From Anaerococcus sp. Marseille-Q5996 (GTDB lineage Bacteria > Bacillota > Clostridia > Tissierellales > Peptoniphilaceae): a stretch of 41,392 bases of DNA. Of this stretch, positions 37,839 through 41,392 are shown one piece after another; the first letter of the stretch is position 1; each line of letters starts with the position of its first letter. A program made the position numbers and the translations under genes. The notes beneath the pieces were generated by a model that searched no databases, was not told where the DNA came from, and saw only the letters and a program-made list of their open reading frames with translations. The stretch covers positions 1-41,392 of the forward strand of contig NZ_CAMPPE010000007.1 of NCBI RefSeq assembly GCF_946893725.1. Reading direction: 5' to 3'.

Positions 37839-37858
37839 ACCACTATATGTGGTATAAT
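37839..37858 (+). promoter_or_regulatory. Divergent promoter with palindromic operator
   Basis: ACCAC-TATAT-GTGGT is a perfect 15-bp palindrome at 37839-37853, abutting the plus-strand -10 box TATAAT (37853-37858). The -35 region is weak (TTTATA). It serves the plus-strand gene at 37928 and probably the divergent Xre gene at 37811. Confidence 0.65.
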
Positions 37859-37927
37859 GTTATTAATAGGAATAATGCTTTAAGTATGGTGTTTCATCCT
37901 ATTAATTTCAAAGAAAGGAGGAAGAGT

Positions 37928-38278
37928 ATGTCAGATATTTATGATAAAATTGAACGTCAGATGCCAAGGGTTAATAAAAATCAATTAATAAATTACGCCA
38001 ATGATTTGACCAAATCAATTATTAAAGCTGGTTTTGCAAACAACTTCAACAATAGTATAAATGCTGCTGATTTTATAGTTAAATTTTACAATACATTAAT
38101 CGAAGATATGAGCCGAATGATAGACAGCCCCGTTTCTAAAAACGCTATTGAAGTAACCCAATTAGCTTTGGAAAAAGGAGTCTTTAACATCCCAGACGAG
38201 CATATTAATGATCACATCTATTTAGCGACTCGCATTACATCTTTCATTTTGTATATCAATAAAAATTTACCAATGTGA
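37928..38278 (+). CDS. Hypothetical protein in the lysogeny region
   Basis: 116 residues from the ATG at 37928, preceded by AAAGGAGGAAGAGT; the frame open from 37847 would start inside the promoter. All-helical, with KIERQMPRVNKNQLINYAND and DFIVKFYNTLIEDMSRMIDS. No recognised family. It lies alone on the plus strand between two regulators, so it is a candidate conversion or regulatory gene. Confidence 0.6.
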   Translation: MSDIYDKIERQMPRVNKNQLINYANDLTKSIIKAGFANNFNNSINAADFIVKFYNTLIEDMSRMIDSPVSKNAIEVTQLALEKGVFNIPDEHINDHIYLATRITSFILYINKNLPM

Positions 38279-38282
38279 GTTT

Positions 38283-38486
38283 TCATTTCTTGGGCGATAT
38301 GACAATCTTCTTAAGAGTGCAACAAACATTGCACTCTTTTTCAAACTCATACAATTCTTGCAGCCTATAAAAAATATCATTAAAGTCATTAACTTCTAAG
38401 CAATCAATAATAATCTCTTCAATCTCACTCTCATCATCGCTAAGCACTATGCAATCTTTAAATCTTTCTTTATCACTTTTACTCAT
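38283..38486 (-). CDS. Small acidic protein controlled by the CI-type operator
   Basis: 67 residues from the ATG at 38486 (GGAGG before it; ATG ATG in a row). The sequence MSKSDKERFKDCIVLSDDES... is acidic with three cysteines near the end (KECNVCCTLKK). It is transcribed from the TTGACA promoter whose spacer is the palindromic operator, so it sits at the place of an early or cro-linked gene. Function unknown. Confidence 0.6.
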   Translation of the reverse strand: MSKSDKERFKDCIVLSDDESEIEEIIIDCLEVNDFNDIFYRLQELYEFEKECNVCCTLKKIVISPKK

Positions 38487-38516
38487 CATTTCCTCCCTTC
38501 TTGGTTTGTTAAACAT

Positions 38517-38545
38517 ATAATACCATTTATAATGGTATTTGTCAA
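38517..38545 (-). promoter_or_regulatory. Minus-strand promoter with CI-type operator in the spacer
   Basis: TTGACA (38540-38545), 17-bp spacer, TATTAT (38517-38522). The perfect palindrome ATACCATT-TAT-AATGGTAT at 38520-38538 fills the spacer. Related half-sites TACCATTT recur at 38583-38590 and 38606-38613, pointing to a set of operators for the CI-like repressor encoded at 38650. Confidence 0.8.
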
Positions 38546-38581
38546 ATATTTTTTATCATTTTAAATAGTTTTTTTATAAAT

Positions 38582-38630
38582 TACCATTTTAAATCGTGGT
38601 ATTGTACCATTTAAAGTTGTAAGATACTAT
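38582..38630 (+). promoter_or_regulatory. Promoter and operators of the CI-like repressor
   Basis: Plus strand TTGTAC (38602-38607), 17-bp spacer, TACTAT (38625-38630). An imperfect palindrome TACCA...TGGTA (38583-38601) and a half-site TACCATTTAAA (38606-38616) overlap the -35 region, suggesting autoregulation by the repressor. Confidence 0.65.
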
Positions 38631-38649
38631 AAAAGGAGGTGAACAAAAA

Positions 38650-39297
38650 ATGACTAAACTTACTGAAAATCTAAAACATTACAGAAAACTGAACGGATAT
38701 ACTCAGGAAACAATCGCTCCTAAATTGAAAATCACCACATCCGCCTATGGATCATACGAACAAGGTAGAAATGAGCCTCCATACTCAAAATTAAAAATGT
38801 TAGCGGATATATATAACATATCCATATCTCAGTTAACAGGCGAACCAAAAGACACATTAGAATTTATAGCCCAATCAGTAACAGCCCACACCTATCCCTA
38901 CATAGATAACTACGTATCAGCAGGTAGTCCAACCACTATAAGCGGTATGGAAAACCTACCTAAAATTCAAGTACCAGACGAAATAACAGGACAATATGCT
39001 GGAAATAATAAGTTATTCTTTTTAAAGGTAAGTGGTGAATCCATGAACAAGGTAATACCTAACGAATCAGTGATAGGGATAATTGAATACGACTCAATTT
39101 ATGACCTTAAAAATGGAGATATAGTCGTCTATTCGACCCAAGATAACGAATTTGCCGTCAAATACTTTTACAGAGACGGTAATAAACTGATATTCAGACC
39201 AGAATCAACCAACCTAAACTACTACGATACAATCTTTGATATAGAAGATAACATAAAAATTATAGGGAAAGTAGTCCAATACTCAGTAACTTTATAA
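38650..39297 (+). CDS. CI-like repressor, HTH plus S24 (LexA-type) autoprotease
   Basis: 215 residues with AAAGGAGGTGAACAAAAA before the ATG. The N-terminal Xre HTH is LKHYRKLNGYTQETIAPKLK and TTSAYGSYEQGRNEPPYSKL. The C-terminal S24 domain has cleavage site Ala91-Gly92 (YVSAGSP), catalytic Ser131 (VSGESMNKV) and Lys171 (FAVKYFY). It keeps the prophage silent and should be inactivated by RecA-stimulated self-cleavage after DNA damage, in addition to the antirepressor. Its operators are on its upstream side (38520-38616). Confidence 0.93.
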   Translation: MTKLTENLKHYRKLNGYTQETIAPKLKITTSAYGSYEQGRNEPPYSKLKMLADIYNISISQLTGEPKDTLEFIAQSVTAHTYPYIDNYVSAGSPTTISGMENLPKIQVPDEITGQYAGNNKLFFLKVSGESMNKVIPNESVIGIIEYDSIYDLKNGDIVVYSTQDNEFAVKYFYRDGNKLIFRPESTNLNYYDTIFDIEDNIKIIGKVVQYSVTL

Positions 39298-39348
39298 AAT
39301 TGATATTCAGCCGCAAGGCTTAATATATAAAAATACTAGGAGGAAATT

Positions 39349-39951
39349 ATGAAAACAAGCAACACAGAAAAAAAACCTTTCTACAAAAAGAAATGGTTCA
39401 TAGCAATCGCAGCCCTAATAATTATAGGAGCAATCTTTGGTCCGAAAGACAAAGATAAAAATGAAACTCCAGAACCTGCAAAAGTAGAGGATCATCAAGA
39501 AGAAGTAAAAGAAGAAACAAAAGAAGAAGATGAATTTGCAATCACCGACGATATGTCTGATGAAGAAAAAATCGAAAACATCTTGAAATCTGAAATTGGA
39601 AAAGGGTACGAAAGCTACGAAGTATCCAAAAAAGAAGATGGAAGTATAGGCCAAATCACTGTAAACAGCTATTATGAAATCCTATCAACAAAAAAAGAAT
39701 TAATGATGAGTCAAAATAGCAAAGCAACAAAAGTTCTAATGAAATTGAGAGAAAATAACATTAATTATTCTTATTACGTCCAAAACACATACACTGACTT
39801 TACCGACGAATACGGCAATGAGAAAAAAGACGAAGTAATGCATATCTATATTCCAAGGGAAGAAGCTGACAAGATAAACTTTGATAACTTCAACGAAGAC
39901 AACATCAAAGAAATATCTGATGAATATTACATCCACCCTTCTTTTAAATAG
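39349..39951 (+). CDS. Membrane-anchored acidic protein, candidate superinfection exclusion
   Basis: 200 residues with AGGAGGAAATT before the ATG. A basic start (KKPFYKKKW) precedes one membrane span (FIAIAALIIIGAIFG, 17-31), then an acidic disordered linker (KVEDHQEEVKEETKEEDEFA) and an outer domain of about 130 residues (SDEEKIENILKSEIGKGYES onward). There is no lipobox cysteine. A repressor-linked, surface-exposed anchored protein between cI and int is where Firmicutes phages often place superinfection-exclusion or conversion genes; the role is inferred. Confidence 0.68.
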   Translation: MKTSNTEKKPFYKKKWFIAIAALIIIGAIFGPKDKDKNETPEPAKVEDHQEEVKEETKEEDEFAITDDMSDEEKIENILKSEIGKGYESYEVSKKEDGSIGQITVNSYYEILSTKKELMMSQNSKATKVLMKLRENNINYSYYVQNTYTDFTDEYGNEKKDEVMHIYIPREEADKINFDNFNEDNIKEISDEYYIHPSFK

Positions 39952-39957
39952 CACCCC

Positions 39958-39981
39958 AGCCCTATGCCAATCCATAGGGCT
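39958..39981. other. Hairpin upstream of the integrase leader
   Basis: AGCCCTATG (39958-39966) and CATAGGGCT (39973-39981) form a perfect 9-bp stem with loop CCAATC. An A run follows on the plus strand, and no T run follows in either direction, so it is not a standard terminator. It may shape the integrase mRNA leader. Confidence 0.5.
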
Positions 39982-40036
39982 AAAAAAACACCCAACAAAG
40001 ACACTAAGCGACCAAAACAGACAATAAAAGGAGGTG

Positions 40037-40129
40037 ATGCCCCACAGCCCGGGCAACAGGCAACCACAAAAAGAAAGGAAATACAAATGGCAAAAAGAAG
40101 AAAACTACCAAACGGCACAGGATCTATAG
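40037..40129 (+). CDS. 30-residue leader ORF overlapping the integrase start
   Basis: ATG at 40037 directly after AAAGGAGGTG, a better ribosome site than that of int. It encodes MPHSPGNRQPQKERKYKWQK... and stops at 40127-40129, 40 bases inside the integrase gene in another frame. It may set integrase translation by coupling or interference. Not a recognised protein. Confidence 0.45.
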   Translation: MPHSPGNRQPQKERKYKWQKEENYQTAQDL

Positions 40130-41181
40130 AAAGAGTAAAACTAACACCCCAAGGCAAAACACGACTCAATCAATACCGAGCAAGACTACCAGCAAAAAAA
40201 GGACGTAAAGACATAGGCTTTTTTAAAACCTACAATGAAGCAATGGAAGCCCTAATCAACTACCAAGAAGCACCTCCAGAAGTAACCTTTAAAGCTTTGT
40301 ATGAAAAATATAAAAATACAAATGAATTTAAAAAACTATCAGAGAAAACACAAAGAAGATACGACGTAGCCTTTGATAAATATAAAGATATCCACGAAGA
40401 AAATATACACGACATCAGATTTTCCCAGCTCCAAGAAGTTATAGATGATATGGAAAATGACGGCTATCAAGTACAAAATCAAGATGGATCATACAAACAA
40501 AAATACTATAGCAAATCATCAATAGAAAGATTAAAACACCTAGTAAGTAAGATATATAAAACAGCGATAAAAGAAAACCTACTTACTTATAATTTAGCAA
40601 CAAATCTAGAAGTAGGCGGATTAAAGATACAAAGAAAGAAACAAATCTTTACCAATAAAGAGATAAACTCACTATTTAACTCTATAAACACCAATTACTA
40701 TGCAAGGCATATATTAATACTCATCTTCACAGGTATGCGTACAGGAGAGTATTTAGGACTTAAAAAAGACAATATAAACTTAAAGGATAATACAATAATA
40801 GACTTTGGAGAAAAGACAGAAGCAGGTAGAGACAGAAAAATGTTTATACACCCAAAAATAAAGCCAATACTAGCAGAACTAATGCTCAACTCACAAACAG
40901 GTTATATAGTAGAGTATAAACAACCTAACGGAAAAATAATCAATCCTAGTATAAATACCTTTAACAAAAAAATGTACTACCCTGCTCTAGAAAAAGCAGG
41001 AGTTGAAAAAAAGATACCATACACTTGCAGATATACATTTGCTACCATAGCACATAATAGTGGAGTAACCGATAAGGCTTTACAAAAATTAATGGGACAT
41101 ACAAACTTTAATATAACCGCGAACTCATATATCCAAGATTTAGATGAGTATATCTATAGTGAGTTACAAAAAATTCAATAA
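40087..41181 (+). CDS. int: Tyrosine-family phage integrase
   Basis: 364 residues from the ATG at 40087 (AAAGGAAATACAA before it); a longer frame open from 39964 is less likely. The N-terminal 60 residues (MAKRRKLPNGTGSIERVKLT ... KDIGFFKTYNEAMEAL) are an AP2/arm-binding domain, followed by a SAM-like core domain and the catalytic domain. Catalytic Arg is in IFTGMRTGEYLGL, Lys probably in DFGEKTEAG, then PYTCRYTFATIAHNSGV, GHTNF and the Tyr in TANSYIQD. The usual H-x-x-R-H is Y-T-C-R-Y here. It integrates the phage into the 3' end of tRNA-Leu. Confidence 0.9.
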   Translation: MAKRRKLPNGTGSIERVKLTPQGKTRLNQYRARLPAKKGRKDIGFFKTYNEAMEALINYQEAPPEVTFKALYEKYKNTNEFKKLSEKTQRRYDVAFDKYKDIHEENIHDIRFSQLQEVIDDMENDGYQVQNQDGSYKQKYYSKSSIERLKHLVSKIYKTAIKENLLTYNLATNLEVGGLKIQRKKQIFTNKEINSLFNSINTNYYARHILILIFTGMRTGEYLGLKKDNINLKDNTIIDFGEKTEAGRDRKMFIHPKIKPILAELMLNSQTGYIVEYKQPNGKIINPSINTFNKKMYYPALEKAGVEKKIPYTCRYTFATIAHNSGVTDKALQKLMGHTNFNITANSYIQDLDEYIYSELQKIQ

Positions 41182-41282
41182 AACACCTTTTAAAAAGCCT
41201 ATTACCCACATATTACCCACACTAAAAAAAGCAAACGCTGATATTCCAACGTCTGCTTTAAATCTTTGGTGCGGGATAAAGG
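41156..41282. repeat. attR: right copy of the 127-bp direct repeat
   Basis: Identical to 1-127. Here the 17-base core (41266-41282) continues into the rest of tRNA-Leu, so this is the phage-chromosome junction on the integrase side. Arm-type sites (41202-41221) lie between int and the core. The tRNA gene is rebuilt by the phage-borne 3' end. Confidence 0.9.
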
Positions 41283-41352
41283 AGTTGAACCTTCACGAGA
41301 AATTCTCACTAGATCCTAAGTCTAGCGCGTCTGCCAATTCCGCCAATCCCGC
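41267..41352 (-). tRNA. tRNA-Leu (anticodon UAG)
   Basis: 86 bases, complete on the minus strand. Acceptor GCGGGAT pairs with ATCCCGC followed by A and an encoded CCA. D-arm GGCGGAATTGGCAGAC, anticodon loop CTTAGGA with anticodon TAG (41316-41318), a long variable arm (TGAGAATTTCTCGT) typical of class II tRNAs, and T-loop GTTCAACTC. The 3' 16 bases lie within the att core, so this is the integration target. Confidence 0.95.
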
Positions 41353-41353
41353 A

Positions 41354-41392
41354 TGGGGTGAGTAGTGAGATTCGAACTCACGGCCTCCTGGG
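41354..41392 (-). tRNA. Partial second tRNA, probably tRNA-His
   Basis: The window ends inside this gene. The minus strand shows T-arm GTGAG-TTCGAAT-CTCAC, acceptor TACTCAC, discriminator C and encoded CCA. A C73 discriminator is the hallmark of bacterial tRNA-His (paired with an extra G-1). The anticodon lies outside the window, so identity is tentative. It is one base upstream of tRNA-Leu in the same tRNA operon. Confidence 0.6.

Noticed and set aside
39964-40086. Longer N-terminus for the integrase (41 extra residues)
   Set aside because: The extra part is disordered, Pro/Lys-rich and overlaps a better-placed leader ORF; the ATG at 40087 has its own ribosome site and gives the normal arm-binding domain start.
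41144-41365. Plus-strand frame of 73 codons at the right end
   Set aside because: It overlaps the integrase end, att core and tRNA-Leu.
1-41392. CRISPR arrays or cas genes
   Set aside because: No regularly spaced repeat-spacer series was seen. The regular repeats found (11-bp arm sites, GGAACG, 21-bp iterons) are too few and too short.

Overview
The window is one complete temperate phage genome of about 41.2 kb, followed at its right edge by the chromosomal tRNA genes it uses as a target. It is AT-rich, has strong AGGAGG-type ribosome binding sites and frequent TTG/GTG starts. It carries PBSX-type (Xkd-like) contractile-tail genes and an endolysin with two Cpl-7 (CW_7) wall-binding repeats. 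Together these point to a low-GC Gram-positive (Firmicutes) host. A Gram-positive anaerobic coccus such as a Peptoniphilaceae member is a guess only.

Layout. (1) 1-240 is an att region. A 17-bp core (111-127) is flanked by paired TTRCCCACA repeats, and the first 127 bases recur exactly at 41156-41282. (2) 244-1678, minus strand, is accessory: a very acidic small protein and a small conserved protein behind a near-consensus promoter with a built-in palindromic operator, then hicA-hicB. (3) 1815-26851, minus strand (so read right to left), is the late operon: terS, terL, portal, a MuF head protein with a C-terminal nuclease-like extension, a small candidate immunity gene, an inserted adenine methylase cassette, scaffold, capsid, head-tail connectors, tail sheath, tube, frameshifted chaperone, tape measure, PBSX-like baseplate XkdP-Q-R-S-T-U homologues, fibres, holin and endolysin. 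(4) 26994-27566 holds the likely late promoter, with three GGAACG repeats 11 bp apart, and the sigma-like late activator gene. (5) 27595-36488, minus strand, is the early operon: HNH-like protein, MazG-like protein, a run of tiny genes, DUF1064 nuclease, SSB, replication initiator with internal iterons, DNA methylase, RecT, YqaJ-type exonuclease, an excisionase-like HTH and a Bro-N antirepressor. (6) 36536-39951 is the lysogeny and conversion region: two small Xre regulators, a CI-like S24 repressor with its operators, a DUF4145 (HEPN-like) protein and a membrane-anchored acidic protein. (7) 40087-41181 is the tyrosine integrase, with a short upstream ORF overlapping its start. (8) 41267-41392 is a complete tRNA-Leu(UAG) and the 3' part of a second tRNA, probably tRNA-His.

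How it works together. CI-like repressor and small Xre proteins act on the operators at 37839-38601. When repression lifts, the antirepressor/early operon is expressed, replication starts from the iterons inside the initiator gene, and RecT, the exonuclease and SSB process DNA. The early operon ends in a sigma-like activator that probably turns on the late promoter at 26994-27047. A -1 frameshift sets the ratio of two tail-assembly chaperones. Integration uses the 3' end of tRNA-Leu.

Most notable: (a) a phage head protein fused to a PD-(D/E)xK-like polymorphic toxin domain with an adjacent candidate immunity gene; (b) repeat geometry that reads like an assembly-graph trace of excision (attP, attR and empty attB in one sample); (c) the GGAACG triple repeat at the late promoter; (d) a textbook A-AAA-AAC frameshift signal; (e) an in-frame palindromic repeat inside recT; (f) the uncharacterised genes of the lysogeny region.
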